Source: Trichobilharzia szidati (taxonomy: Eukaryota; Platyhelminthes; Trematoda; Strigeidida; Schistosomatidae). Taken from it: a stretch of DNA of 64,000 nt. Within the stretch, counting starts at the first letter, position 1. Every line of letters starts with the position of its first letter. The notes under the pieces were generated by a model. That model was not told the origin of the DNA, did no database searches, and saw nothing but the letters and a program-made list of their open reading frames with translations. The DNA lies in contig OX235275.1 in the NCBI GenBank assembly GCA_944472155.2, forward strand, positions 26,030,865 through 26,094,864, read 5' to 3'. Below, piece after piece: positions 1-11,204 of the stretch. Position numbers and translations under genes: made by a program.

Positions 1-89
1 GCGAGGTAAAGGAGTGCGCCGGCCGGGGATCGAACCCCGGACCATGTGCATGGTCGGCGAGCGTTCTAACCTCTATGCCACCGGTGCAC
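1..89 (-). repeat. SINE-B, tRNA-like head (partial)
   Basis: Read on the minus strand this is a tRNA-like module with an A-box-like TGGCATAG-type stretch near its start and a T-arm in which CCGGGG and CCCCGG flank a TTCGATC-type loop. Similar copies lie at 57225-57307, 59258-59461 and 62365-62505, so it is a dispersed family, not a tRNA gene. No cloverleaf with a normal acceptor stem can be drawn. The window edge may cut the element. Confidence 0.6.
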
Positions 90-463
90 AAAAATACAAA
101 ATACAGCCTCAGAAATGAAAAATTCCGAGAAATTCCCAAGGAAAGCATAGAATACATTCCTGTTTTGAATTGGAAAACACGGGTCCACAAAATGTACCTA
201 GGGTGTAAAATCTAGTCAATATAATTTATAAACCGTTGCCCAGTATAGCCACATTTTCACAATATGCAATCGTGGTCAGATCTTTATAATGTATTAAGAA
301 ATGAAAAACAACTCAAGCAGTTCCTCCAGGAAGGTCTTTTTGGCCAACTCACAATCCTCTTCAGTTGTAGAATCACTTATATATACAGTTTTTTCGCTGA
401 AAAGGTTAGTAACGAAACAGTTGAATCGCCATAAACATAGCTAGTAACAAAATGAATACGCTT

Positions 464-800
464 TTAACGACAGAAGAAAAGGGCAAAGCAATAGACCGTT
501 TATTGAGAAAATCAACAGATATTTTTAGATTTTTATGTACATTACTGTCAGAGGAGAAGCAACCTCTTCTGATTGGTTATTTTCTTGCTGAAGGTTATTC
601 TGTACTGCTTGTGACCATTTCTTAGAAAGTTAAGCCATATATCTGCGAATCGCATTTGCACACGTTATGTCTGCAGTGATTGGTTGGTGAGTTCCTTAAG
701 GTTAAGCTTTGTTATTGTTTTTTTCTGATGACCCGGATTCGGGAAGTAACATTGACGTAAATTGCTGTCTACAAATTTGGGTTGCAGCCAGCTCTCTTCA
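464..800. repeat. Dispersed repeat R3, copy 1 (possible solo LTR)
   Basis: About 340 bp that recurs at 28313-28652 with roughly 85-90% identity by eye, from TAACGACAGAAG to a GCAG-CAG-CTC end. It has no reading frame of note. The second copy begins TG and ends CA, as long terminal repeats do, but I found no matching target duplication, primer site or internal gag-pol, so solo LTR is only a suggestion. Strand is unknown. Confidence 0.55.
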
Positions 801-1469
801 CACGCTTAAGTAAGTTAACAAAGGTGATAGAGATAATTAATAAGATTAATAATTTAATGAATGAACGGTAGTCAAGATGCACATTGGAGCTAAAGAAATG
901 TGGTATTTCGTTAGAATGTTAGAAGGATTTAAGAAAACAGTAAACAAATTGTTTGAAAGCAGAAGGGTCGTTACTTTGATAGTCACATGGTTGAATAACT
1001 CCGTTTTGTATTCATAGTTCCGGTTCCTCAGGTTCCTGTATGGCTAGAAGTTCAGCAGTACAAAACAGACGAAGGTCTATTTTCCATACCAGTTCGCTCT
1101 TCACTTTGTAGATCGTTTTGCAGGAGGCGTTGATTGAAATTGAAGGGTGAGTGACAACAAAGTGTTCAGCTACTACACTACTTATTCGGCTACTGCTACC
1201 TTTCTGCAGTCATACGGGTTGGATAATTAATGTACCTGACTTCACAAGGATTGTTGGACTGAAATATGAACACTGAAGTGGTTACATGCGAGATCTTGTC
1301 CTCCAGGCTTTTTCAGACCAGCGGAGGATAATACCTTTGGCATAACTGAGAAGAATTTTTTTATTTCAAAGATGTCGAATGAACATTTTATCTCAGAAAG
1401 TTTAATTTCTCATTCAGAAAGTTTTCAGAGGCGAGCGGTAGTATATACAATTCAATTTCGTTTTATTCA
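801..1469. other. Unassigned spacer
   Basis: No open frame, tRNA-like module or internal repeat that I can recognise; ordinary AT-rich sequence between R3 and the RTE remnant. Confidence 0.4.
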
Positions 1470-2366
1470 GTCAGCAATCGGCCTGGTTTTCATTGATGCT
1501 TCCAAAAGGATTATTCATGAATAACTTGAAATCGCAATATACCACGCAGTGAACATATTAGGACTTACAAAAATCGCATATCAATTGCTAAGACGAATCA
1601 ACTCCATTGTATGTCCATTGACTGAAAGAACTACTTCTGAGTGGAGAGTTCGAGATTTAACAAATGGATTACAGGTCAATTGAATGAGACGGGAAAACTC
1701 AGCGATACCTCTGAAGTAAAGTCAGAAGTAATACAAATTAGCCTACTGTCACCCATGATATTTCTGATTTTGGAAGACTACAACATACTGCAAACAATGA
1801 GTGGGGAGCGTGAAGACTGGAATATGCTGAACCAACAAGTATACACTGAAAGATTTGAACTACGTGGAGTTGGTTATGTCAAATGTTGAACAAAAACCAA
1901 GTCCAAGAGATGAAAAATACAAGCTCTCAGAAGAAGTGAGCTACAAAGGCAGTACTTCGTGTGAAAATAGAGAAAACAGAGGTGATAGACACATTAGCAG
2001 CTGCCGTAGCTCCTTGTTGAAGATCAGAGAGCCAGACAGAAAGGGTTAGAAACAAGGAATCCTAACATCGTAACAACGCAGAAATTATGTCTCAAACAAT
2101 ACGCCACAGAAAATGAAGATAGCTAGAATGCAAGCCGCGTAGACAGTTAAGTGACATCACATGTCACAAGCTTAAGTGGAACCAGAAGTGGAGACGACAA
2201 GTTGGGCGTTGGGTCCGATATTGATATGGAGGAGACTGTGGGTGGAGGAGATGAGATCTTGTGGGAAGCCGTGAAACTAGCCAAAGCGGATTGCCAGAAG
2301 CAGGACGACATACAGAAGTGCTTTTGAAGCCCTTCGTTCCACTGGAAGCCTAAGAGAATAACATCA
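1470..2366 (+). mobile_element. RTE-type LINE, strongly decayed 3' part
   Basis: In-frame scraps line up with the better RTE copies here: a FIDASK-like relic of the FIDFEKAFD reverse transcriptase motif near 1490, GKLSDTSEV followed by LLSPMIFLILED near 1690-1780, then the region after the FADD motif. The 3' end at 2330-2366 has the family ending (CCACTGGAAGCC followed by a GAATAA tail). Many stops and frameshifts split the frame, so this is dead. Compare 42716-44030 and 54822-55761 for the same order of motifs. The class (RTE, SR2-like) rests on the motifs and the AAT-type tail; exact subfamily is unknown. Confidence 0.75.
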
Positions 2367-2899
2367 ATCTGATTTCGTGAATGCAAAATTACCAGCGAAT
2401 ATATGAAAAATGTGTGCAGAATCGGAATTCATCTCGCAACTTCAGCCATAAATGTATTTTAGAATGCATGGTATCTATTATTCACACTTGTTATTATGAC
2501 ATTTAACCCACCTAACAAAAACGTCTATGACTTACTAAGTAAGCTGTGAAGTGAAACTAACTTTCCTTTATGCATTCACTGACCAGTTACTTGTATCTAA
2601 ATGTATAAACAAACGAAAACTATGGTAAAATGGTTTCATAACCCAGATAGATTATCAAACATAAAAGAAGCGAAAATATGATGAGGTAAGGTCGAATTTT
2701 GTAGCCTCTAAAAGCATGAAAGAAAGAAAGAAAGGTCAACCAATTAATCTAACTCTGCTTACCAACATTCCGTTTGCATCTAAAACAAGCAACAACAAAA
2801 AGTGATGAATTATAGTTTGTTGAAAATGGGGAAAGCAGAAATATCACCATGGAAACCGAGTAAACATATGTAAACTTTCAAAAATAATCAAAATAAAGA
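2367..2899. other. Unassigned spacer
   Basis: AT-rich sequence with no supported gene. A short AAAG-rich run (about 2716-2733) is the only visible simple repeat. Confidence 0.4.
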
Positions 2900-3175
2900 A
2901 TTACGCGCCTTACTTTCGATATTTTGCTGGTGATAAAATATGTTAACAGCAAAGCGTTTTGATTCATAGTGTAATTTAATGGAATAGAATATATGCAAAA
3001 GCAAGATTTCTCTGAGAGATATAGTCGTCCATTCTAAAGAGTACATATTTCCCTGGTAGAATTTGGTATATTTTAATAAAGCAAGAACAACAGTTTTTGC
3101 AGAATAACATGGTACCATCATTGTTTATTTCGTTGGCTTCTCATCAGCTCAGCTGCTTAAAGGCCAAAGTCATTA
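2900..3175 (-). repeat. PLE terminal-repeat relic (family of 25.6-27.3 kb) with hammerhead-like core
   Basis: On the minus strand 3115-3147 reads CTGATGAGAAGCCAACGAAA and resembles the arms of the inverted-arm PLE at 25664-27308, where CTGATGAGAACCAACGAAA occurs. Flanking text (CAGAATAA, GGTTCC or GGTACC) also matches. No coding part remains. Assignment as a Penelope-like terminal repeat is by similarity to copies that flank an endonuclease frame. Confidence 0.45.
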
Positions 3176-3628
3176 TTAAGCATATCTAAAGAAACGATTT
3201 TAACATACTTGCACACAGCTCATTTTTAAACAAAAATCAATCAATATATGCATCCAGTAATAATATTTATATAACAATATTAAACGCTGTTTCGAACAAT
3301 AATGATCATACACATTGGAAACTTTCTGCATTACGTACTCAGATGAAAGAGAGATGATACTATCCAGTTACCACGGCGAAGAAAGACTGATAACTGCTTC
3401 TTTCTGAATGCATTAATCAAGTTTCAGGCGCTTGATGGAGATCGCTTCGGCAAACTTGAGTTAAATAGCCTAGTCAGTACAGACAAAGAGTTCGTTGATA
3501 TCGTTGACTCTATCACAGCTGAGTTAGGGTGCAGGATGGTTTGACCGTTAGTAGATGGACTGTCGTGTAAAATGCCCATCAGGGCATTAGAGAGAAAAAG
3601 CCCGGAAGTTTGGAAAACAGATAACTTT
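3176..3628. other. Unassigned stretch beside SINE-A
   Basis: Contains a 76-codon open frame on the minus strand (3424-3654) that runs into the SINE-A tail. I do not recognise the protein and it shows no domain or repeat partner in the window, so I do not call it a gene. Confidence 0.35.
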
Positions 3629-4012
3629 GTAGGATTTTCACCATGAGCTGACATTAGTTAGAGAACCACTGGAAAACCTGGGGGTACTGGATAGCTGTTT
3701 CCTCTGTCCTAGTTTGGGACTCTTCATCGGTACGCACCCATCGGGATTCGAACCTAGGACCTTCTGGTTACAAGGCGAGCTCGTATACCATTAACCCACT
3801 TAGACCCTATCCAGTGGTCCATGAATTCTAATTTCTGCCAATTCACGACATAGCGGGACCCTTAGCCAATATCTTAGGTGAGTATTTGTCCTCACATTCG
3901 AAGTGCTTCAACCTACTGGTCACGACTTTCCACTGGAACCCCAGGTAACTACCTACCTGAATAGAGGAAGTCGCTAGTAAGCATCTCATTGATATTCAAA
4001 TGTTGGTTTGTA
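3629..4012 (-). repeat. SINE-A, near full-length, hammerhead-like 3' part
   Basis: A dispersed element of about 400 bp found at least fifteen times here. On its own strand the order is: a 5' body starting near CAATGAGATGCTC; a tRNA-like head with A-box-like TGGCTTAATGG and B-box GGTTCGAA; an anticodon-arm-like stretch with CTTGTAA resembling tRNA-Thr(UGU); then a hammerhead-like fold (stem II GTCC/GGAC around CAAACTA, GAAA, stem III); then a tail ending CCTGTAACCAATC. In this copy the stem II-GAAA junction has a small insertion. Transcription by RNA polymerase III is inferred from the boxes. Confidence 0.8.
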
Positions 4013-4149
4013 GGGATTTAATTGGTTACAGGATCTTCATCATGAGCTGACATTAGTTAGGGAACCATTGGAAAACCTGACAGTCCCGGACAGCTGTTTC
4101 GTCCTAGCTTGCGACTCTTCAGCAGTACGCACTAACCGGGATTCGAACG
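4011..4149 (-). repeat. SINE-A, 5'-truncated, joined to the previous copy
   Basis: Shares the junction text GTTTGTAGGGATTTAATTGG with the copy to its left, so the two look like adjacent units of one array in the same orientation. It is cut inside the tRNA-like head and meets an inverted copy at about 4150. It carries the most canonical SINE-A hammerhead core in the window (next entry). Confidence 0.75.
4081..4132 (-). ncRNA. SINE-A hammerhead ribozyme, canonical CUGAAGA core
   Basis: On the minus strand: GTACTG, CTGAAGA, GTCG-CAAGCTA-GGAC, GAAA, CAGCTGTC, then CGGGACTG. CTGAAGA fits the CUGANGA core and GAAA the second core strand; stem II is GTCG/GGAC (one mismatch), stem III is the self-complementary ACAG/CTGT, and GTC is a permitted cleavage triplet. 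The 3' strand of stem I (CGGGAC rather than CAGTAC) has decayed, so activity is uncertain. Confidence 0.55.
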
Positions 4150-4151
4150 CA

Positions 4152-4322
4152 CGCTTGATGGTATACGAGCTCGCCTTGTAACCAGAAGGTCATGGGTTAG
4201 AATCCCGGTGGGTGCGTACCGCCGAAGAGTCCCAAAGTAGGACGAAATAGCTCTCCAGTACTCCGTAGTTTCCAATGGTTCTCTAACTAATGTCAGCTCA
4301 TGATGAAAATCCTGTAACCAAT
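4152..4322 (+). repeat. SINE-A, plus copy of a head-to-head pair
   Basis: Starts inside the tRNA-like head (TACGAGCTCGC), keeps a GGTTAGAATCC B-box relic, a CCGAAGA-GTCC-CAAAGTA-GGAC-GAAA hammerhead-like core and the normal 3' tail ending CTGTAACCAATC. Opposed to the minus copy ending at 4149. Confidence 0.75.
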
Positions 4323-4715
4323 CAAATCTTTTCAAACCAACACCTAGATATCTTTTCATTCTCAAAAGCAGCTATAGAATCGCTTTCATTATTATATACA
4401 TAAGTTTACATGGATACTGTTATTATCGAAAACCCCACATTAAAACGAAAAGGTTATAGGTGATGAAAATATTCAACTTGATATGAAAATGTGAAGGTGT
4501 GAATATAGTACATTAAAAGGGGCTTAAAACAAAATTAGCCAGGATTAGGAAACAATTACGTTATATGTAAAATAGTTTATTTCTATGGAGACATGGTGTG
4601 AATGAGATGAGTATGGAAACGAAATGAAATAAGAGATTTTATAACTGAAGATGAGGAAAAATGAAGGGAATGAGTTAAACCCAACTAGATCCATTGTAAA
4701 TGTGGATTGGTTCGA
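4323..4715. other. Unassigned spacer
   Basis: AT-rich spacer between two SINE-A clusters; no gene or repeat recognised. Confidence 0.4.
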
Positions 4716-5092
4716 GGATTTTATCATCATCTAGAGGACCACTGGAAAACTTGGGAGTACTAGACAGCTGTTTCCTCTGTCCTAGTTTGCGACCCTTCAA
4801 CAGTACGCACCCACCACAAGGTTTCGAACCCAGGGCCTTCTGGTTACAAGGTGAGTTTGTGAACCTTTGAACCACTAACACCCCATCTAATGGCCAGACC
4901 ATGAATTCCAGCTTCTGCCGATTCACGACATAGCGCCACATCTAGCCAATGTCTTCGGCGAGTATTTATCATCACACCCGACCTGGTGCACCCTACTGGT
5001 CATGACGTTTCACTAGAAACCCAGATAACTACCTAACTGTATATGGCCAGTCGTTAGTGAGCATCTCATTGATTTTCAAGTAATGGCCTGTA
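4716..5092 (-). repeat. SINE-A, near full-length
   Basis: Complete order of SINE-A parts on the minus strand, with a TTGAAGG version of the core, an AGAGG-type insertion before GAAA as in the copy at 3629-4012, and the full 5' body to CAATGAGATGCTC. The right edge keeps the unit-junction text (TAATGGCCTGTAGGGATTTG). Confidence 0.75.
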
Positions 5093-5253
5093 GGGATTTG
5101 ATTGATTGGTTACAGGATTTCCAACCGCGGTGGGTGCGTCCTGCTAAAGAACCAATAACTAGGCTGGTGAAATAGCTTTCCAGTACTCCCAGGTTTTCCA
5201 GGGGTGCTCCAACCGATGTCAGCTCATTATGAAATCCTGTAACAAATCAATCA
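5093..5253 (+). repeat. SINE-A 3' half, inverted against the copy to its left
   Basis: A scrap of a minus tail (GATTGGTTACAGGATTTCC) switches abruptly at about 5128 to plus-strand SINE-A: GGTGGGTGCG, a decayed CTAAAGA core, GTGAAATAGC and the normal 3' tail to 5253. A further head-to-head arrangement. Confidence 0.65.
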
Positions 5254-6379
5254 AGTAGGTGTGGATGTAGGACGTACTTCTTTTGAACACATCGCTCCAG
5301 ATTTTCAATGCATATCATGAGAGCGTCTGCAACACAAAGAAGTCGAAAACACACGGCTTTTGGTTGAATTTTGTTCCATAGATAAATGATTCTGAATGAT
5401 GAGTCAGTTTAGAGGCTGTGAAAGGCTTTGATACGTTTTTCATTTAAAGTGCTTTTATTGTAATCTATAACTGCAAGACATTTCTAAAGTTGGTCATATT
5501 TTCCACTCAAACCAACAATTCACTAACATGATAAAACAAACATAGTAGTTGTACTGCTGGTAATTGCTTTTATAAACTGTATTCTTTACATAATATCCGA
5601 CTTTATCATTCCCTGATTAGTCATCCTTCTCTGCCTACTTGTGATATAGACTGTTTAAATCAAATCAAGGATCCTTCCACTCCGATAAACACATAAACTA
5701 AGCTGTTCCTTTTATGAAGATACAGAGACAAACAATGTCTTCGCCACTACACCTGTAAACCAGAAGGCGCATCTTTCAATATTGCCGAAAGACCTTCAAG
5801 TTGACGTGACATAATCATTGTCTTGCATGCGTAGTGTCACATTTACACTTTTTTGAGGTATGTATTCTGTGGATTTGAAGGAACCATCACCTCGAAAAAT
5901 GCTGTTAACTCATGAGACAATGCCTGTTTGTTGTACTGTTGAAATTATGTGTGTTAAACATTTTCTGAAGTGATGAAATCAAATCGAAGTTGATCAATAT
6001 TTACTACAGCACATGACCAAATCAATCCACATCTTTTCATGTGGTTCTTGTTGGCTTCTGTTCACTTGTTTGTACTTGCCACTGTAGTTCAGCGTTGAAG
6101 TAAATAAAATAGGCAAACAATAATTTCATTATTATCAATGATCATGACACGTCGGTTAATACCAGTGCGTTTTGTTATCAAATTGTTTTAGGTTAACACT
6201 GGAACCCTGGGAAGAATGAGTTGTCGAGGTGTAGTTTGCATTTGGAATCCTGAACCTTCAACGTGAGATTGAAACGGCTGGTAGCGGAACCCACTCATCC
6301 AGTTTCATATCATATCATATTTTTAAGATGATCGCTGCTGACATTCGAATCACCTTCTTTCTGCACTAGTTAAATGAAT
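5254..6379. other. Unassigned spacer
   Basis: About 1.1 kb without a supported gene. Short stops in all frames; a CATATCATATCATAT run near 6306-6320. I see no copy of this stretch elsewhere in the window. Confidence 0.4.
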
Positions 6380-7290
6380 ATTATCGGTATATTATCACCG
6401 ATGATTTTCTTAGTCACGATGGATTGAATCATACGCCAGACTGTGTAATGGGAGTGAGTTGACGGGAATACGATGGGTCACCGATGGAAAGACTCTAGAA
6501 GATGTGGATTTCGCAGACGATATATGTCTAATATCACATAAAATCGGAAACTTGTAAGCGAAAACCAAAAAACTGAATGAAGAGGCAGGCAGCGAAAATG
6601 GGACTGCAGGTGAACATAGAGAAGACAGCAACATCAACCAATGCCGATCATCATCAATGGGAGAGATTTAGCAGAGGTTGCCTCCTTCACTTCTCTGCGA
6701 AGCATCGTTTCAACTAAAGGCGGAATGGACGAAGATGTCAAAACCATCCAGAATCGCAAAGGCAAGACACTCCTGCATCAACCTGAAACTACTTTCGAAA
6801 CCTTCTGCACTCAGCATCATGAATAAAATTTGCATTTTCAGCACCAATATCAAGTCGGTCCTTCTATGAGGGTCAGAAGGGTGTTTCCAACAAGTTGCAG
6901 ACATCCATCAACTGCCACCTTCACCGGAAGCTCAAATAACCAGCCGAAAATGATTAACCAGAAGAAACTCTGGCTGAGAAGAAACCAACCAAGAGCCGAT
7001 CACTCAACAAATACGTAGGAAAAAATGGAGATGGATCTGGTATAAATTGATGAAACCGTTGAATGACATCGCGCTCAGTGAAGGCCAACGCTCGAGTGGA
7101 ATCCGAATGGGAAGTAACGAGTGAGTCGTCGGTGTGAGAATGACATGGAGGAGATCGTGTAAGGAGGAGATGAGAGATTGTGGGCAACCGTAACCCAAGC
7201 TAAAGAGGATGGCAGAAAATAGGACAAAGTGAAGATGTGCTCCTAAATTCCCATGTTCCACTCTGAACTTAAGGGAATAATAATAATAAT
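6380..7290 (+). mobile_element. RTE-type LINE, decayed 3' part
   Basis: Begins near the PMIFL motif of the reverse transcriptase, followed by the EDVDFADDICLISHKIGNL catalytic stretch (FADD, 6505-6555), the INGRDLAEV-FTSL-SIVSTKGG region (6650-6720), the KICIFSTNIKSVLL stretch, and a 3' end at about 7270 followed by AATAATAATAAT. The AAT tail is typical of RTE elements. Frameshifts near 6600 and 6860 and a stop after GNL break the frame. Confidence 0.85.
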
Positions 7291-7964
7291 GGGTAAATGA
7301 ATGCATCTCCATTCTCGATATTTCTAACGTTCCCACTGAAGTATGTGGTTCAGCAGCATAGTTTCAAGTGACAGGGCGTTATTCGCTGAACCGCAACAAT
7401 CACTCATTTTTTGTAATGGTTACCACTTGCTATTTGTTGTAAGTGATGCACTTGATTTGCTCCGAATTTGAACAGAATGCAAACCACCATCAGTTACATC
7501 AATCAACGTAATGTGATTTTGCATAAGAACTCGTGGAATCATAAAGAAATTTGTGTGATAGCATGACAGTATATCATACCTTGCTTATTGTAATGAGCGG
7601 AACACTGAGGATAGAATGTCAATAGTAATCAATAATAATGCAGTACTGCGTGTCACGGAATGATATTGGACCTAGATCGATGGCATATTTTAACTTTAGA
7701 TAGAGAAGAATTGAAATTAGCCAGGTACCAACATCAAGAGACTAACAGATGTGAATAATACTTCAGGCTTTTGAAACATCTAATTTACCAGAAGAAAGAC
7801 AAAAAATCTCCAATAGGGTAGTATGTCTGCATGTGAGTAGATACTACTGACTGTTATCAGTAGTTAAATTCAAGTAACATCAAAATGTCGGACTTGCTTG
7901 ACCCTCTCTCTGTTTAAGAGTGAACACGATAGGTATATGAATGGAACGTGTGCACTGAGGTAGA
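7291..7964. other. Unassigned spacer
   Basis: No supported gene; no clear repeat partner in the window. Confidence 0.4.
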
Positions 7965-9450
7965 GTATGATTCCATTGTGGGTAAAATTTATTTTGATAA
8001 AGTCTCACAGCGTGTTATACAATAATAATTACTGATGACCATGTTCAGAGCCCCATTTGTTGCTGCTCATAATAATATCAAGACAATACTCACCCAACTT
8101 TCTAGCTTCGTTTATATAATTCCAGCGTCGTTTAGTCGACAAAGCTTTCCCTGATTGAGTTTGAAGGTTTAAATGCTACTCTAATTCCTGCTTTATTGAG
8201 AATCCTACGTAGTCCGAGTCTCAGATGTCCTCTCCTTATATGGTACAACTGTAGATGCCTTATTCTCTCTCTTATTTATGTTATCATTACTAACTTCACC
8301 ATTAATTTTATTTTGCTTTTGGCCTTTGCTGTTCTTTCTAATGAATTTTATAGGATGGTTAGTTATATGATACCAACGGTTCTTCTTCTGTCTGTTTTAT
8401 TTCATCATATAGGTCTCTTCTTGTACCACTTAGTGCTACTGCTCGGTTTGTTAGACACTTAACTAAACCTGCCTTCACAGACAGAAAACGGATGAGATGA
8501 ATTAAGGTCCAAATGTCTATTGGCAGAATGTGTTGGTTTTTTATAAACACTAGTGTGTAGTTAACCTTCTTTAATTCGTTTCATTTTGCAATCTTACCTA
8601 GCCAATTCTCCTTGTTCATTTTCCGATTCAAATGTGGATTTTATTCCATATACTAGAAGTTTTATATGTGTCAAGAAGGTGGAGAGAGATATGTTCTGTT
8701 TTTTAACACTGTGAAAGTGTCATCCACATATCTCCACCATATTTTTGAAGTTGGATTAAATGTATTAAGAGGACTATTTCCCAGCTGTCGGTAAGTATAT
8801 CTGCTACGATAGGGAATATTGGTGATCCTATTGCTACACTTTCTGTTTGTTTATGTATTTTGCTCTGGAATTAAAAGGTATTAGATGTGAGGCACAACTG
8901 AATTCCTAAAATAATTTCCTCAATCGGCAGCTTCGTCCTATAAGTGAGACCAGGATCTGCAGTCAGTCCTTTTTAAACTGCTTCTAAAGTCATATTGATC
9001 GGTATATTAGTATGAAGACTAATTATATAAAATCTAACTCTTGTTTCATCATTCTCTAGTTGAATGTCATTTAGTTTATTTTTCATCTCATATGAATTAG
9101 TTAATCTAGAGTTTGAACGATTTCTAATGGGACATATTATTAGAGCTAAGTGTTTTGGTAATTAATAAGTAGGGGTATTTCTGAAATCTGCTATGGTCGT
9201 GTGGGGTAACCTGGTTTATGTATTTTTATAGTACCATATATTCCACTAGCGTTATTAGTTTTAGGCATTAAATTAAACCATTTAGACTCACCCAGTGACA
9301 GCTTCACTCTGCGTAATAAACCTGCTGTAGATTTCTTAACCTTATTCATTATTGTATCTACAGGCTTCTTAATTTCCTCATATGGACCAGTCTCAATGTA
9401 AGATCAGTCAATATCAAAGCAAACTAATTCATTTAAGGCATTGGGCACCG
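7965..9450 (-). mobile_element. Penelope-like element, RT plus endonuclease remnant (PLE-C)
   Basis: On the minus strand the reverse transcriptase gives QTESVAIGSPIFPIVADIL near 8780-8840 (motif B, E in place of the usual G) and IWWRYVDDTF near 8705-8740 (the YVDD catalytic motif). The relic of the linker before the endonuclease lies near 8160-8250 and matches the clearer copy at 63745-64000. The terminal repeat at 7970-8100 matches the arms at 40631-41872 and 48752-49677. Stops and frameshifts throughout; no intact protein. The 5' end near 9450 is not sharp. Confidence 0.8.
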
Positions 9451-9559
9451 TTCAAATATCCCCTGTCAAAAACAGAGTCAGCGGTTTACTCATACAGAAT
9501 CAATCAGATGGCAAAATCAAAATATTTTCAACTAATAATATAAAATATAAATTCTATTT

Positions 9560-9830
9560 TTGTATAAATCTAATTATAGTTTCTTTTACTTTTCTGTTTT
9601 GCTTAGTTTCGTTTTGTGTTTTCCCAACAATAACCAGACATTTAATCTTTGCATTTCTGTGTTAGTAATCTGTTTACAATGAATGACATTCACCTTGTGA
9701 GAATTTTAATCACGTCAACCAGTCAATCCTGAGTGGAATAAATGTCTATTTATAATTACATTAATTTTAGTCTTTATTGTATAATGCGTCTGAAATTTGT
9801 TTACGGAAGTTGTAAATGATTTTGACATCA
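9560..9830. repeat. Dispersed repeat R2, copy 1
   Basis: Shares a block (ATAATGCGTCTGAAATTTGT, GTTTACGGAAGTTG and flanks) with 22010-22245 and with the split copy at 25600-25663 plus 27330-27515. Non-coding. In each case a SINE-A copy follows within about 200 bp. Confidence 0.6.
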
Positions 9831-9974
9831 TTCCATTTTTCTAGCTAACTAATTATTTCAATTAAGTGAACGTTAATAATATCACTATTTCTACGTTGAA
9901 TAAATCTCACTAAGCAGACAACAGAGCGTGTGTTTCAAAATAGGAAAACAAGAAAAGAAACTTTAAATTATTGG

Positions 9975-10247
9975 TTTTTGTAGGGATTTTGTGTTTGTTT
10001 GATTGGTTGAAGGATTTCATCATGAGCTGAAATCAGTTAGACAACCATTGGAAAATCTGCAGGGAGTAATGCCAGGCAGCTATTTCGTCAGCCTAGTTTA
10101 GGACTCTTCAACATTATGCACCCACCACCATGGTTCGAACCCAGGACATTCTGGTTACAAGGCGAGCGATATCGTAGACCATTAAGCCACTGGGACCCAC
10201 CCGAATCAATGACCAGCTAATGAATTCTAACTTCTGCCAATTCATAA
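9975..10247 (-). repeat. SINE-A, 5'-truncated
   Basis: Minus-strand SINE-A with tRNA-like head, B-box GGTTCGAAC, a TTGAAGA version of the core and a longer stem II side (AGGCTGAC before GAAA). Begins with the TTGTAGGGATTTTG unit-junction text seen in other copies. Confidence 0.75.
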
Positions 10248-11204
10248 CTTTTTATCCCAGGATCAGATATCTGCATATTTTTCACACATTTTAAGTAAGG
10301 TTGAGCTAAATTTATGTGCAAACATGGTTAAGATCGTTCACATGAAATTTGACAGTTTTAGTTGCCTCTTAGGCATACTATATATCAGCGAACGCAATGA
10401 AAAACTTGAGATATCTATTTAGGTTTCGACACATCCACGATCTCAATGAGGATTACATTTTCTGGTTCCCAAACTGACGTCAGATTGCAATGAAAACCCC
10501 ACAAACCTGCATTTCAAAACAGGAAAATTTTCCAAAAACTTTCTTGGATATAGAATTGATATTTTTTGATAGCCAGATAACACTGAAAGTGCGCCTTTGC
10601 CTTAACCATATTCACTGCAGCCAGTAAACTTGATAGACACTTAAAAGTGAGATTTGAGGTAAGGACGTCAATTAAAGGTCTAATCTTATATTAACTACAT
10701 TTTTAAGCCTGAAACCAGTTAAAGCGTTGATGAGAACCAACAATCGTTGATATTTAACTATACAAAACTAACTAATTTAGTTATTGGTGGCGTCTTGTCT
10801 TCTGAACCTACCTTCACCGAAGAACAATAGAAGGTATCTTGGCGAGTACAGTTCGATTCCGTCTACTATCCTGCTGTCAATTGTGTTACAGTATGGAAAA
10901 ACAGTTCCACAATTTTTAACCGTAACAGATTTGTCGGCATGTTATCATTCCTGTAATAAAACATCTTCTACCTATTCATAAATTCTATTCTTCACATTTT
11001 ATGTGAAAAAGAGATAAACTCGTAGCCGTTGAACACATTTTGAAAGTCGTATCGGTGTTCGGGCAACTCCTCTGATGTTTTTAATGTTACATTAAATTGA
11101 AAAGCTTAATTTTTCCTGAATTCGCATGATGCAAGTCTTCTTGAATAGCTCACTAATTAGGTATAACCTTTCATGATAACCGTCCTAAGTGTGATTGATT
11201 AGAT
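10248..11204. other. Unassigned spacer
   Basis: Nearly 1 kb with no supported gene. A 65-codon frame at 10784-10981 has no recognisable feature. Confidence 0.4.

Noticed and set aside
3424..3654. 76-codon minus-strand frame
   Set aside because: No domain, codon bias or repeat support, and it runs into the SINE-A tail.
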